Shown: positions 16,754-26,373 of the stretch, piece by piece
Layout of the letters: every line of letters begins with the position of its first letter
Numbering within the stretch: position 1 is the stretch's first letter
DNA from: an uncultured Bacteroides sp.
GTDB lineage: Bacteria; Bacteroidota; Bacteroidia; Bacteroidales; Bacteroidaceae
Direction: 5' to 3'
Assembly (NCBI RefSeq): GCF_963676325.1
Contig: NZ_OY781099.1
Coordinates: forward strand, 2,976,001-3,040,000
Length of the DNA stretch: 64,000 nt
Translations under genes and position numbers: made by a program
The notes under the pieces: generated by a model
The model's input: the letters and a program-made list of their open reading frames with translations, nothing else
The model's database searches: none
Told to the model about the DNA's origin: nothing

Positions 16754-18256
16754 ATGAACAGCCAACTAGAAATGAATTCCAACGCATTGGTAAAGTTTCT
16801 GCAAAAACTACCTGCTGAGTTTACCAAAGCAGACATCATCTCTTTTATCAAAGAAAATGAGATTCGCATGATTAATTTCATGTATCCTGCCGGTGATGGA
16901 CGACTGAAGACTTTAAACTTTGTTATCAATGACGCTGCCTATCTGAATGCTATACTAACCTGCGGTGAACGCGTGGACGGCTCTAGTCTTTTTACCTTTA
17001 TTGAAGCCGGAAGCAGCGATTTGTATGCTATTCCCCGTTTTCGAACTGCCTTTGTTGATCCATTTGCCGAAATACCCACGCTAACCATGCTTTGCTCTTT
17101 CTTTAATAAAGATGGAGAACCTCTTGAGAGTTCGCCGGAATATACTCTGCATAAGGCTTGCCGGGCTTTTAATGAGGTAACAGGTATGCAGTTTGAAGCT
17201 ATGGGAGAGCTGGAGTATTACATTATAGCACCCGACAATGGATTGTTCCCTGCAACAGATCAGCATGGGTATCATGAATCCGGACCGTATGACAAGTTCA
17301 ACCAATTCCGTACGCAGTGCATGAAATACATTGCCCAAGCCAACGGAAAAATTAAATACGGGCATTCCGAGGTAGGAAATTTCACACAGAATGGATTAAT
17401 TTATGAGCAGAACGAAATTGAGTTTCTGCCTTCTCCTGCAGAAGAAGCTGCAGACCAACTAATGATTGCAAAATGGGTTATCCGTAATCTGGCTTATCAA
17501 TACGGATATAACATTACTTTTGCGCCAAAGATTACTGTGGGCAAAGCTGGTTCGGGCTTGCATATTCACATGCGCATAACAAAAGACGGCAAGAATCAGA
17601 TGTTGGGAAACGGTGCATTATCAGACACAGCACGCAAAGCCATTGCCGGAATGATGTGTCTGGCTCCTTCTATTACTGCTTTTGGAAACACTACTCCTAC
17701 TTCTTATTTCCGATTGGTTCCGCACCAGGAAGCACCCACCAATATTTGCTGGGGAGACCGCAATCGTTCCGTCCTTGTTCGCGTACCGTTGGGATGGTCG
17801 GCAAAGAAAGATATGTGCGCCTTGGCCAATCCGCTGGAAGCTCCCAGTAATTATGATACCACGCAAAAGCAGACTGTAGAAATGCGCTCACCGGATGGTT
17901 CTGCAGATATTTATCAGCTACTTGCCAGTCTGGCTGTTGCCTGCCGTCATGGCTTTGAAATAGAAGACGCATTAAGCATTGCAAAGAGGACTTATGTAAA
18001 TGTAGACATTCACCGATCAGAGAATCAGGAGCAACTAAAAGCGCTGGAACAACTACCCGATAGTTGCAGTGCTTCGGCCGACCGTCTGCAACAGCAACGT
18101 GCATTCTTTGAACAGTACAATGTATTTAGTCCAAGTATGATAGACGGTGTTATCCGCAAACTAAAAGCTTACAATGATGTAAACTTACGCGAGGAGTTAC
18201 AGAACAAACCTATGAAGATGAAAGAAGTTGTAGATACTTACTTCCATTGTGGATAA
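16754..18256 (+). CDS. glnA: glutamine synthetase, type I family
   Basis: The 500-residue protein has the beta-grasp N-terminal domain (MINFMYPAGDGRLKTLNFVI) and the catalytic domain with the metal and glutamate residues in MGELEYYI, EQNEIEFLPSPAEEAADQ, GSGLHIHM and FRLVPHQEAPTNICWGDRNRSVLVRVP, plus VEMRSPDGSADIYQLLA near the end. It makes glutamine from glutamate, ammonia and ATP in the cytoplasm. It is of type I size, clearly shorter than the roughly 700-residue type III enzymes that Bacteroides also carries, so it is probably one of several paralogues. The adenylylation-site motif of E. coli GlnA (NLYDLP) is not seen. It is monocistronic. Confidence 0.9.
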   Translation: MNSQLEMNSNALVKFLQKLPAEFTKADIISFIKENEIRMINFMYPAGDGRLKTLNFVINDAAYLNAILTCGERVDGSSLFTFIEAGSSDLYAIPRFRTAFVDPFAEIPTLTMLCSFFNKDGEPLESSPEYTLHKACRAFNEVTGMQFEAMGELEYYIIAPDNGLFPATDQHGYHESGPYDKFNQFRTQCMKYIAQANGKIKYGHSEVGNFTQNGLIYEQNEIEFLPSPAEEAADQLMIAKWVIRNLAYQYGYNITFAPKITVGKAGSGLHIHMRITKDGKNQMLGNGALSDTARKAIAGMMCLAPSITAFGNTTPTSYFRLVPHQEAPTNICWGDRNRSVLVRVPLGWSAKKDMCALANPLEAPSNYDTTQKQTVEMRSPDGSADIYQLLASLAVACRHGFEIEDALSIAKRTYVNVDIHRSENQEQLKALEQLPDSCSASADRLQQQRAFFEQYNVFSPSMIDGVIRKLKAYNDVNLREELQNKPMKMKEVVDTYFHCG

Positions 18257-18420
18257 AAGTCACAAATAAAAAAGCAACGAGATAAGATCAGAATGCTAAG
18301 TATATCAGGAGTGTTCATTTAGCATATAATAGTATAAATTATATTAAAAGAAAAATATTAAACAGATTAAATTGTAAAAAAACAGCATATCTTTAGAGCT
18401 TATAAATAAGTTAAACTAAT

Positions 18421-19938
18421 ATGCATATGAAAAAGATTTTTCTCACACTATGTATTTTCAGTTTATGGGCATACAATGCCTATTCACAAAAAGCCTTGAA
18501 AAGTTTTCCATTCAGTATAAATGGTACACTTAAAGAAAATTATGAAGAGTATAAGGCCGGAACTCCGATTCAGTTATGCAGCTTTTTAAAATTTGCTAAA
18601 GACGATAATACCGGAGAATTTAGTATTGGCATTGTCATTAACAACACACAGATTGCAGTGCCTTACTCTCAGTTGGGAATACTCAACTTAGAGCTGAATG
18701 ATAATGATTCTTTCTGGGAATACAAAGCCTTACAGAACGACTTGTACACAAGATTAATCTATAAAGGATATCAGTATGATCTTCGACAGGATTTAAAAGA
18801 AGAATCTACTGATTATATCAGAAAGATGGGTAAAGAGCGCTTGTTGTATGAAGATCCATATATAGAAGATTATGTAAACTCTATCTTTACTTCTGTAATT
18901 TATCAGAAATTTAATGATAAAAGAGATGAAACCTTAAAAGTATACATTCTAAAATCGCCGACTCCGGATAGTTACATGCAGCCGGACGGTTCACTGATTG
19001 TTACTACTGGTCTGCTCTCTGTATTGGATTCAGAAGAAGAATTAACTGCAATCATTGCATCTGAAGTAGCTCACCACGTATTAGATCATGCTGTTATTAA
19101 CGTAAATAAGCAGATATCCCGTGAAAGAGCTGCAATCTTCTGGGGAAGTGTTGCTGCGGGTGTTTTGCAAGCTGGAGAAGAATATCTGATGGACAAAAAT
19201 CAGTACTATGTTCCGGGAACGGCTACTGTTGCTGTAGCACTTGTTTCGGCAGCTATTGTTGACAAGATGAGCCAACGAATGGGAATGACCTACAGCAGTT
19301 CGCAGGAAAAGATTGCCGACCGCTGTGCTATGGAATTCCTTAGCATGAAAAAGATGGATCCTTCTGCACTACCTTCCGCACTTAGCAAAATAAAGAAATA
19401 TTTTATAGATCATAAGGACTATTATGCTCTTTCAAAATATGGAACTTATGCTGAATTCGACAAGCGTATTAACCGCTTGGGAGAATATCACGAATTTTCA
19501 AGCCATTCCTACCAGAAAGCAATTTCAGGTGTGAATACATTTAATGCAATTATTCAGATTGACGGTAAGCATTACGCTAATGCTGCTGCTCTTGTTCAGA
19601 AGAATGTAGACCAGAAAGTAGCTACAGACGGCGATCTTGTAATTCTTGCCAAGGCAAATATGGGAATGTATAACACTGAAGAAAAGAATCAGGAGAGTCT
19701 TGCACTTATTCAGCAAGCTAAATCAATGACAGGAGTACCCAATCTGAATACTGACAAACAGGAAATCCTTGCATTACTGAGATTGAAAAAACAAGCAAAG
19801 GCCGCTTCTGCTCTTCAGGAATACATTGATCACCTTACCGGTTTTCAGGACCAGACTCGTAACACAGACGATGCAACATGGGCTTCCAATGAAATAACCT
19901 GGGCCAAAGAACTTTTACAAAGAGTAAATATTATGTAA
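18421..19938 (+). CDS. M48-family metallopeptidase-like secreted protein with degenerate zinc motif
   Basis: The 505-residue protein has a signal peptide (MKKIFLTLCIFSLWAYNAYS; the start may be the second ATG at 18427). The M48 region is at about 180-320: SYMQPDGSLIVTTGLLSVLDSEEELTAII precedes ASEVAHHVLDH, and EKIADRCAMEFL supplies the downstream Glu and Asp. The HEXXH motif reads SEVAH, so the first zinc-ligand His is replaced by Ser (codon TCT). A C-terminal helical, TPR-like part follows. Family members such as BepA or LoiP act in outer-membrane protein quality control; this one may be a non-catalytic chaperone or scaffold. It is monocistronic with a terminator at 19963-20009. Confidence 0.82.
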   Translation: MHMKKIFLTLCIFSLWAYNAYSQKALKSFPFSINGTLKENYEEYKAGTPIQLCSFLKFAKDDNTGEFSIGIVINNTQIAVPYSQLGILNLELNDNDSFWEYKALQNDLYTRLIYKGYQYDLRQDLKEESTDYIRKMGKERLLYEDPYIEDYVNSIFTSVIYQKFNDKRDETLKVYILKSPTPDSYMQPDGSLIVTTGLLSVLDSEEELTAIIASEVAHHVLDHAVINVNKQISRERAAIFWGSVAAGVLQAGEEYLMDKNQYYVPGTATVAVALVSAAIVDKMSQRMGMTYSSSQEKIADRCAMEFLSMKKMDPSALPSALSKIKKYFIDHKDYYALSKYGTYAEFDKRINRLGEYHEFSSHSYQKAISGVNTFNAIIQIDGKHYANAAALVQKNVDQKVATDGDLVILAKANMGMYNTEEKNQESLALIQQAKSMTGVPNLNTDKQEILALLRLKKQAKAASALQEYIDHLTGFQDQTRNTDDATWASNEITWAKELLQRVNIM

Positions 19939-19962
19939 TAAGAAGCTATTTATTACTTTATT

Positions 19963-20009
19963 AAAAAAGAGAGTCTGCATGTTTCAATAACAAACAGACT
20001 CTCTTTTTT
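19963..20009. terminator. bidirectional terminator
   Basis: AAAAAAGAGAGTCTG (19963-19977) pairs with CAGACTCTCTTTTTT (19995-20009), followed by T-rich sequence. It lies between the convergent M48-like and ModF-like genes. Confidence 0.85.
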
Positions 20010-20030
20010 ATTTGTACAATAAGGCTTTAC

Positions 20031-21482
20031 CTACTTATTTCTAATAAGTGTTATTCGCTGGTCAATTGCTTTTGGCAACTCATTTTCATAGTGAGTTACA
20101 TATATAATTGTTTTATCTTTCCTTTCACTAAAAGCCTCAACTATAGCCTTTACCCTTCTGCGGTTAAAAGTATCCAATCCATGAAGAGGTTCATCTAAGA
20201 TAAGAAGTTCAGGGTCTTTCACAAAAGCACGGGCTAAAAGAACAAGACGTTGTTCGCCGGAAGATATTTGCAGGAACGGACGATCTTTAAGGTCAAGAAT
20301 GCCGAATATATCCATCCACCACTCACAAACAGACATTTGCTCGGGGCGTGGTTTCTTGTATAATCCTATTGAGTCGTGCAATCCGGAAGCTACAATATCT
20401 ATCGTTGGCAGATTCTTCAGGTAAGCGCGGTGCATTTCCGGAGAAACATAGCCAATGTGCTTTTTGATCTCCCAGATACTTTCACCCGATCCACGTTTTC
20501 TACCGAAAAGACTGATATCACAAGCGTAAGACTGTGGATTATCTGCACACACCAAACTTAGTAAGGTTGATTTCCCTGCTCCGTTCTCACCCGAAAGAGC
20601 CCATTTCTGTCCGCGAAGAATGGTCCAGTCCAGTTCTTTCAGGATAGTACGGTTGCCATAACGGATAGATACCTTATTCAGTTTAACCACCTCTTCCGAG
20701 TCGAAAAGATTATCACCGTATTCCAGATCAACAATGCCCTGCTTCTTTTCCTCAGACAGTACCGGAGTTGTGCTGGGTTTGTATTCATTAAAATACTCTT
20801 CACGAGTAACCTTCTTCCCACAAGTACGATTCTTAACAGGCAATACATGAGTGATAAAATCGGGTATATCATCGAGCATGGAGAGTACCAGAATAATTTG
20901 CAGAGAAGATCTTGAAGTCAGTCTTTGTAGCACGTCGTGCAATAAATCACGAGTCTTTGCATCCAGTCCGATAAACGGGTTATCCATCACCAACACCCTT
21001 GGGTTAGTAAGTAATGTTTTCGTTAGCTGAAACTTACGAAGTTCTCCACTGGAAAGAAGAATCAGTTTCTTATCCAGCATTGGTTCAATGGCAAAGAGTT
21101 CAAAAAGCTCATCTCGCAGCTGAGTATCGGAGACTTCTCCAAAACCATCTTTTACCACCGGAGCATCATCCTGATCGTGCGCATTCCATCTTTGCTGGTA
21201 ATAGTAATTGGCATCGGCAGCACCATAGGTATCACGGAAAGCAATGTATTTTATATTATCATAAGCTGTATTTGTAATGGATGGAGAGAAATCGTATTCC
21301 AGTGTACCCTCTTTCAATGGATATTTACCCAACAAAGTATCTACCAGTAAACTCTTCCCACTTGCGTTGGGACCAACGATTGCCAGGTGTTCCCCAGCTT
21401 CCAGATTCATAGTCAAAGGGTGAGTATAACGATACGCTTCATTACGGGCAACTCCCCCTTCCAAACGAATAATTGATTGCAT
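20031..21482 (-). CDS. tandem ABC ATPase, ModF/PhrA-like
   Basis: The 483-residue protein has two ABC ATPase domains on one chain and no membrane segment. The first has Walker A GPNASGKS (about 37-44), signature LSSGELRK and Walker B VLVMDNPFIGLD. The second has Walker A GENGAGKS (about 299), signature ISSGEQRL, Walker B LLILDEPLHGLD and the H-loop VTHYENE. In the first domain the Walker B Glu is replaced by Asn (MDNP), so only the second site may hydrolyse ATP well. Homologues are called ModF or photorepair protein; the real function is unclear. No transporter permease is nearby. A -7 box TACTTTTG lies at 21518-21511. Confidence 0.85.
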   Translation of the reverse strand: MQSIIRLEGGVARNEAYRYTHPLTMNLEAGEHLAIVGPNASGKSLLVDTLLGKYPLKEGTLEYDFSPSITNTAYDNIKYIAFRDTYGAADANYYYQQRWNAHDQDDAPVVKDGFGEVSDTQLRDELFELFAIEPMLDKKLILLSSGELRKFQLTKTLLTNPRVLVMDNPFIGLDAKTRDLLHDVLQRLTSRSSLQIILVLSMLDDIPDFITHVLPVKNRTCGKKVTREEYFNEYKPSTTPVLSEEKKQGIVDLEYGDNLFDSEEVVKLNKVSIRYGNRTILKELDWTILRGQKWALSGENGAGKSTLLSLVCADNPQSYACDISLFGRKRGSGESIWEIKKHIGYVSPEMHRAYLKNLPTIDIVASGLHDSIGLYKKPRPEQMSVCEWWMDIFGILDLKDRPFLQISSGEQRLVLLARAFVKDPELLILDEPLHGLDTFNRRRVKAIVEAFSERKDKTIIYVTHYENELPKAIDQRITLIRNK

Positions 21483-21611
21483 TTTGATTCTTTTTATTCC
21501 AAAAACAGTGCAAAAGTAGTGTTTTATTCTTCAAATAATATAAATATTGTCAGATAATAAAAGAAAGAAAATATTTACTTACAGATTTAGTATATTCATT
21601 TCTTTTTTATG

Positions 21612-21619
21612 TACGTTTG
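21612..21619 (+). promoter_or_regulatory. -7 promoter element of the first tricorn-like peptidase gene
   Basis: TACGTTTG fits TAnnTTTG, 46 nt before the ATG at 21666. Confidence 0.6.
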
Positions 21620-21665
21620 TATTATGGCATTTATTTTATATTACAATCATTATTAATATAGAGTT

Positions 21666-24600
21666 ATGATTAAAAGATTCTTTTTAGGCGTACTTGCCCT
21701 TTCGGCTATATTGACTGTCAGCGCAGACGAAGGCAGACTGCTGCGATTTCCCAACATTCATGGCGATAATATTGTTTTCTCCTATGCAGGAGATCTTTAT
21801 TCCGTGAACAAGCAGGGAGGAACAGCGCGTAAATTAACTTCGAACATCGGTTATGAGATGTTTCCACATTTCTCACCGAATGGTAAACAGATTGCTTTTA
21901 CCGGACAGTATGACGGAAATACGGAAGTATTTGTAATGCCTGCGGAAGGTGGAGAGCCTAAGCGACTCACATACACGGCAACTTTAGGCCGTGATGATCT
22001 TGGTGACCGAATGGGCCCCAACAATATTGTGATGGACTGGACACGCGATGGAAAGAGTGTTTTGTTCCGTACTCGTCAGAATACATTCAATGACTTTACC
22101 GGCCAATTACTCACAGTTCCCATTGACGGAGGTGTTCCTACAGAAATTCCTTTGAAGAACGGAGGGTTCTCCACCTATTCACCAGACGGAAAACAATTGG
22201 CATACAACTATGTGTTCCGCGAATTCCGTACCTGGAAAAGATATCAGGGAGGAATGGCCGATGATATCCGCATCTTCGATTTTAATACCAAAGAATCAAA
22301 GAAGATCACAAACCATGTAAGACAGGACGTTTTCCCTATGTGGAACCAGAATGGAGATGAGATTTATTTCCTTTCCGACCGCGACGACGTGATGAATCTT
22401 TACGTTTATCAGCTTTCTACCCAGCAAACCAGGCAGCTTACCTTTTACAAGGACTATGATATTAAGTTTCCAAGCATCGGTGGTGACCAGATTGTATACG
22501 AATATGGCGGTTATATCTACCGTTTCGATACAAAAAGTAAAACAGCTAGTAAGGTAACAGTCGAGATTAATAACGATCAGGAATATTCTCGTCCGGAATG
22601 GAAAGATGTTAGTTCACAGATTTCCTCTTACAGTGTAGCGCCTAATGGCGAACGGGTACTTCTTACAGCTCGTGGAGATGTTTTTTCTCTGCCTGGAAAA
22701 GAAGGGATCACTTATAATCTCACCAACTCATCGGATGCAAATGATCAGAATGCACTTTGGTCTCCCGATGGCAAACAGCTTTCATACGTATCTGATAAAG
22801 ACGGTGAATTCCGTATATACGTGCGCAATGCAGCTACCTGTGAAGAGAAAATTGTAACCAAAGATATAAAGACTTATATCATAGACTATTCATGGTCGCC
22901 TAATTCACAGAAGATTCTTTGGAGCGATAAGAGAAATACACTAAACATAACTGATATAGCTACAGGAAAAACTACTTTAGTGGAAGAATCGGGGGTGGGA
23001 CTCATTGATGAATTCAATTGGTCACCCGACAGTCGCTTCATTACTTATGCCCGTCCGGAAAAGGCTATGAATAACGTAATTATTTACGATGTAGAAACTG
23101 GTGAGAAACACGTCATTACTGACGGATGGTACAATTCAGGTACGCCCAACTTTAGTTCTAACGGTAAGTACCTTGTATTCCAGTCGGCCCGGACTTTCAA
23201 TCCCACATACGGAGAAACAGAATGGAACCACGTGTACAACAACATGTGTAAGGTCTACATTCTCCCAATAAAGTCGGATGCCAAGATTCCTTTTACACCT
23301 GTGAATGACATGATTGGCCAGACTGCTGCACCAAAAGAGGAAATTTTTAAGCAAGTGGGCGTAGAGAAGAAAGGATTTGAAAAGAAAGCTAACATTATAA
23401 GCTACAGTTTCCAAGATGCCGTTGAATTACCTATTCAGGCAGGCTATTACCGTAACCTTCACATGGTAGGACAAAAGGTATACTATAACCGTGGAGGAAG
23501 TACTTTTGTTTACGATCTTGAGAAAAAAGTCGAGACTGATTTAGGCGCTAACATTGTTTTTGGCAATGGATATAAAAAAGCACTAGCCATAAAAGATCAG
23601 AAAATACAGGTGATTGATGTTCCAACAGCAGCCGTAAACATCAACGAGCCTATCAATCTGGGAGACATGAGGAAGCGGATAGATTATCATCAGGAATGGA
23701 TGCAAATCTACAACGAAAGCTGGAGACAGATGCGCGATTTCTTCTATGCACCCAATATGCACGGCGTTGATTGGAACAAGGTTTATGAGAAATACAAAGC
23801 TCTGATTCCTTATGTGAACCACCGTACAGACCTCACCTATATCATTGGTGAAATGATTGGCGAACTAAGCATTGGTCATGCTTATTCACAGAATGGCGAA
23901 CACCCTACTCCTACTCGTATTCCGATGGGTATGCTGGGAGCAAACTTCACAAAAGATACATCCGGTTACTTCAAAGTTGAATCCATCACCGCAGGAGCCA
24001 ACTGGGATAAATCAACCCGCTCTCCGCTCACCATGCCGGGAGTTAACGTGAAGAAGGGCGATTACATTATTGCTATCAACGAACATTCACTGAAAGATGT
24101 TAAGGATCCTCAGGAACTATTGATTGGACTGGCCGGAAAGACTACCGAACTTACAGTTAACATTGTTCCTTCCGAAAAAGGAGCCCGCACCGTTCTGGTA
24201 ACTCCGCTGGCCGATGTTGCCAAGCTGAATTACTATAACTGGGTACAGGAGAACACCCGCAAGGTGAATGAAGCAAGCAACGGAGAAGTGGGCTATATTC
24301 ATATTCCTGACATGGGAGTTGACGGACTGAATGAGTTTGTGAAACATTACTATCCGCAACTAATGAAGAAAGCACTTATTATTGATGACCGTGGTAATGG
24401 CGGTGGTAACGTATCGCCAATGATTATTGAGAGACTGATGCGTGTTCCAACTTTCTTCACCATGCATGCCGGACAAAAAGAAGGCTCCGTAAATCCGGTT
24501 GGTACATTTATGGGCCCCAAAGTATTACTGATAAATGAATATTCAGCTTCTGACGGCGACCTGTTCCCCTACCGTTTTAAATACAACAAGCTGGGAACAG

Positions 24601-24902
24601 TGATTGGCAAGCGCACCTGGGGAGGTGTAGTTGGTTACAGTGGCACAGTTCCCGTTGTGGATGGCGGCTCCATTGTAACTCCATCTTATGCTCCTTATGC
24701 TGTCGACGGAAGTGGCTTCATTATTGAAGGCCGAGGCGTAGAGCCAAATATTGAAATTGAAAACGATCCGTACAAGGACTATATGGGAGAAGATCAGCAG
24801 TTGAGCAAAGCAATTGAAGTTGCATTGGATAAGCTGAGAACAGAAAAGCAGGAGATTCCAGCAATTCCGGCATTTCCCGATAAGAGTAAAAGAAACAAAT
24901 AA
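21666..24902 (+). CDS. tricorn-like S41 peptidase with WD40-like propellers (1)
   Basis: The 1078-residue secreted protein has a signal peptide (MIKRFFLGVLALSAILTVSA), then PD40/WD40-type beta-propeller repeats (SPNGKQIAFTGQYDG, SPDGKQLSYVSDKDG, SPDSRFITYAR) over about 25-620. The helical bundle with the HGVDW box (catalytic His of tricorn) lies near 700, a PDZ domain around 770-860 (GVNVKKGDYIIAIN), and the S41 core near 900-1030, where NEYSASDGDLFPY holds the nucleophile Ser. Tricorn homologues trim oligopeptides; in Bacteroidetes the signal peptide places them in the periplasm. A second paralogue is at 37412. It is monocistronic, with a terminator at 24922-24962. Confidence 0.92.
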   Translation: MIKRFFLGVLALSAILTVSADEGRLLRFPNIHGDNIVFSYAGDLYSVNKQGGTARKLTSNIGYEMFPHFSPNGKQIAFTGQYDGNTEVFVMPAEGGEPKRLTYTATLGRDDLGDRMGPNNIVMDWTRDGKSVLFRTRQNTFNDFTGQLLTVPIDGGVPTEIPLKNGGFSTYSPDGKQLAYNYVFREFRTWKRYQGGMADDIRIFDFNTKESKKITNHVRQDVFPMWNQNGDEIYFLSDRDDVMNLYVYQLSTQQTRQLTFYKDYDIKFPSIGGDQIVYEYGGYIYRFDTKSKTASKVTVEINNDQEYSRPEWKDVSSQISSYSVAPNGERVLLTARGDVFSLPGKEGITYNLTNSSDANDQNALWSPDGKQLSYVSDKDGEFRIYVRNAATCEEKIVTKDIKTYIIDYSWSPNSQKILWSDKRNTLNITDIATGKTTLVEESGVGLIDEFNWSPDSRFITYARPEKAMNNVIIYDVETGEKHVITDGWYNSGTPNFSSNGKYLVFQSARTFNPTYGETEWNHVYNNMCKVYILPIKSDAKIPFTPVNDMIGQTAAPKEEIFKQVGVEKKGFEKKANIISYSFQDAVELPIQAGYYRNLHMVGQKVYYNRGGSTFVYDLEKKVETDLGANIVFGNGYKKALAIKDQKIQVIDVPTAAVNINEPINLGDMRKRIDYHQEWMQIYNESWRQMRDFFYAPNMHGVDWNKVYEKYKALIPYVNHRTDLTYIIGEMIGELSIGHAYSQNGEHPTPTRIPMGMLGANFTKDTSGYFKVESITAGANWDKSTRSPLTMPGVNVKKGDYIIAINEHSLKDVKDPQELLIGLAGKTTELTVNIVPSEKGARTVLVTPLADVAKLNYYNWVQENTRKVNEASNGEVGYIHIPDMGVDGLNEFVKHYYPQLMKKALIIDDRGNGGGNVSPMIIERLMRVPTFFTMHAGQKEGSVNPVGTFMGPKVLLINEYSASDGDLFPYRFKYNKLGTVIGKRTWGGVVGYSGTVPVVDGGSIVTPSYAPYAVDGSGFIIEGRGVEPNIEIENDPYKDYMGEDQQLSKAIEVALDKLRTEKQEIPAIPAFPDKSKRNK

Positions 24903-24921
24903 TACCTAGTTTGATTTGTTG

Positions 24922-24962
24922 AACAGGCGGTGACGGAGTTAATCTGTTATCGCCTGTTTTTT
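24922..24962 (+). terminator. intrinsic terminator
   Basis: AACAGGCG (24922-24929) pairs with CGCCTGTT (24951-24958), with partial pairing continuing inward, followed by TTTTTT. Confidence 0.75.
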
Positions 24963-24989
24963 ATTCATTTATTTATTGAGCAATCATTG

Positions 24990-25045
24990 CCAATCCATTG
25001 GAGAATAAAATAAATCCATTCTCCAATGGATTTATTTTATTCTCC
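24990..25045. repeat. nested palindrome cluster C (CCATTGG-type units)
   Basis: The arms 25000-25020 and 25025-25045 are perfect 21-bp reverse complements around a 4-base centre (CTCC). A second, competing 12-bp pair is TCCATTGGAGAA / TTCTCCAATGGA. Further partial units (CCAATCCATTGG on the left, TTCCATTGAATTG near 25065) flank it. The block lies between a terminator and the promoter of the isochorismatase-family gene, so it is not needed to end the upstream gene. Confidence 0.85.
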
Positions 25046-25083
25046 AGCTTTTTCTATTTCATCTTCCATTGAATTGTTTTAAG

Positions 25084-25091
25084 TATATTTG
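25084..25091 (+). promoter_or_regulatory. -7 promoter element
   Basis: TATATTTG, 27 nt before the ATG at 25119. It overlaps an in-frame TTG at 25089, which is why the downstream ATG is chosen as start. Confidence 0.7.
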
Positions 25092-25118
25092 CAGCAAACA
25101 TCAACCCCCAATTTACCA

Positions 25119-25658
25119 ATGGAAAAAGCAGAAGCCTTACTGATTATCGACATGCAAAAAGTTGCATTTACCGTTACACGTTATGATTCAGAGAGTGTAA
25201 CTCGTAGAATAGCCCGGTTGGCAGAGCAATTCCGCCTGAAAAATAAAAAAGTAATCTTCATTCAGCACAACGGAGAGGTGGATAACTATTGCTACCCTAA
25301 TACAGAAGAGTGGGAAATTATATCTGAACTTCCTGTTCAACCGGAAGATATTGTGGTAGAAAAACGAGCTAACGATTCTTTTTACAAAACAAATCTGGAA
25401 GAAATTCTGAGAACACACAACATTGAAAAGCTATACATCACCGGTTGTGCAACAGATTTTTGTGTAGATGCCACTGTAAAAACAGCTTTAACAAAAGATT
25501 ATGATATAACCATTGTAAGTGATTGCCACACAACAGCCGACCGTCCGTTTTGCAAAGCAAAGACTCTGATTGATTTTTATAACTGGCTTTGGGCTGATTT
25601 GACAAAGACAAAATATAAAATCAAAGTTGTTCCGGTAGCAGAAGTCAATATTGATTAG
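25119..25658 (+). CDS. isochorismatase-family (cysteine) hydrolase
   Basis: The 179-residue protein shows the family triad: Asp in ALLIIDMQ, Lys in VVEKRANDSFY and the nucleophile Cys in ITGCATDFCVDATV. The cis-peptide context before the nucleophile is also kept. Members hydrolyse isochorismate, nicotinamide, ureidoacrylate or other amides; the substrate is not evident here. It has its own promoter, and its stop lies only 7 nt from the stop of the convergent LytTR gene, so the two transcripts probably overlap at their 3' ends. Confidence 0.9.
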   Translation: MEKAEALLIIDMQKVAFTVTRYDSESVTRRIARLAEQFRLKNKKVIFIQHNGEVDNYCYPNTEEWEIISELPVQPEDIVVEKRANDSFYKTNLEEILRTHNIEKLYITGCATDFCVDATVKTALTKDYDITIVSDCHTTADRPFCKAKTLIDFYNWLWADLTKTKYKIKVVPVAEVNID

Positions 25659-25665
25659 AATCCAG

Positions 25666-26373
25666 TCAATCGTTCTTTTGAGGATAGAGAGCCTCAATGC
25701 TACTCTTGTACTTCCTCCCAACAGGCAATTCCTTTCCTGAAATAAGAACCGAGGTATTTGATACAGCTTCTATTCGTTTCATTGCCACCAAATAAGAACG
25801 ATGTATACGAATAAACTGCGAAGAAGGCAGTTTATTCTCCAAAGCAGAAAGACTGCCATAAACAACAATCCTTTTGTCGGGAGTTACAATTTTATAATAG
25901 TTGCTAAGGCTGTGGATATATATAATCTCATCAACAGCAATCTTATAAAGTTTACGCTCAGAGCGGACTGTGATAAATTCATCTTTATCGGAAACTACCT
26001 TATCTCGTTCAAGGTTGATTATTTCTGCAGCTTTAAGAACCGCCTTTTCAAATCGTTCAAATGAGATAGGTTTCAGGAGATAATCAACGGCATTTACTTC
26101 ATAGCTTTCTACTGCAAAACGATCAAATGCAGTACAAAAGATCACCTTTGGAGGATTCTCCTGACTTTTTATCCACTCCATACCATTAATCTTCGGCATC
26201 TGAATATCCAGAAAAACTAAATCAACTTTATTTTCCTGCAAAAAACAGTTTGCTCCAAAAGTATCAGTACAGCGTCCTGCTACCTCGAAACCTTCCAGAC
26301 GATCAATGTATATTTCAAGAACATCGAGCGCCAGCTCTTCATCATCAACTAATAAACAACGTATAGGACTCAT
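25666..26373 (-). CDS. LytTR-type response regulator
   Basis: The 235-residue protein has a receiver domain (about 1-120; LLVDDEELA acidic pocket, phospho-Asp in DLVFLDIQMPKING, Lys in YLLKPI) and a LytTR DNA-binding domain (about 135-232; FITVRSERKLYKIAVDEIIYIHSLSNYYKI, FIRIHRSYLVAM, LPVGRKYK). It overlaps the sensor kinase gene by one base (TAATG), so the two form a coupled pair. LytTR regulators bind direct repeats near promoters; the target here is unknown. The divergent GH13 gene 0.3 kb beyond the kinase is a possible but unproven target. Confidence 0.93.
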   Translation of the reverse strand: MSPIRCLLVDDEELALDVLEIYIDRLEGFEVAGRCTDTFGANCFLQENKVDLVFLDIQMPKINGMEWIKSQENPPKVIFCTAFDRFAVESYEVNAVDYLLKPISFERFEKAVLKAAEIINLERDKVVSDKDEFITVRSERKLYKIAVDEIIYIHSLSNYYKIVTPDKRIVVYGSLSALENKLPSSQFIRIHRSYLVAMKRIEAVSNTSVLISGKELPVGRKYKSSIEALYPQKND

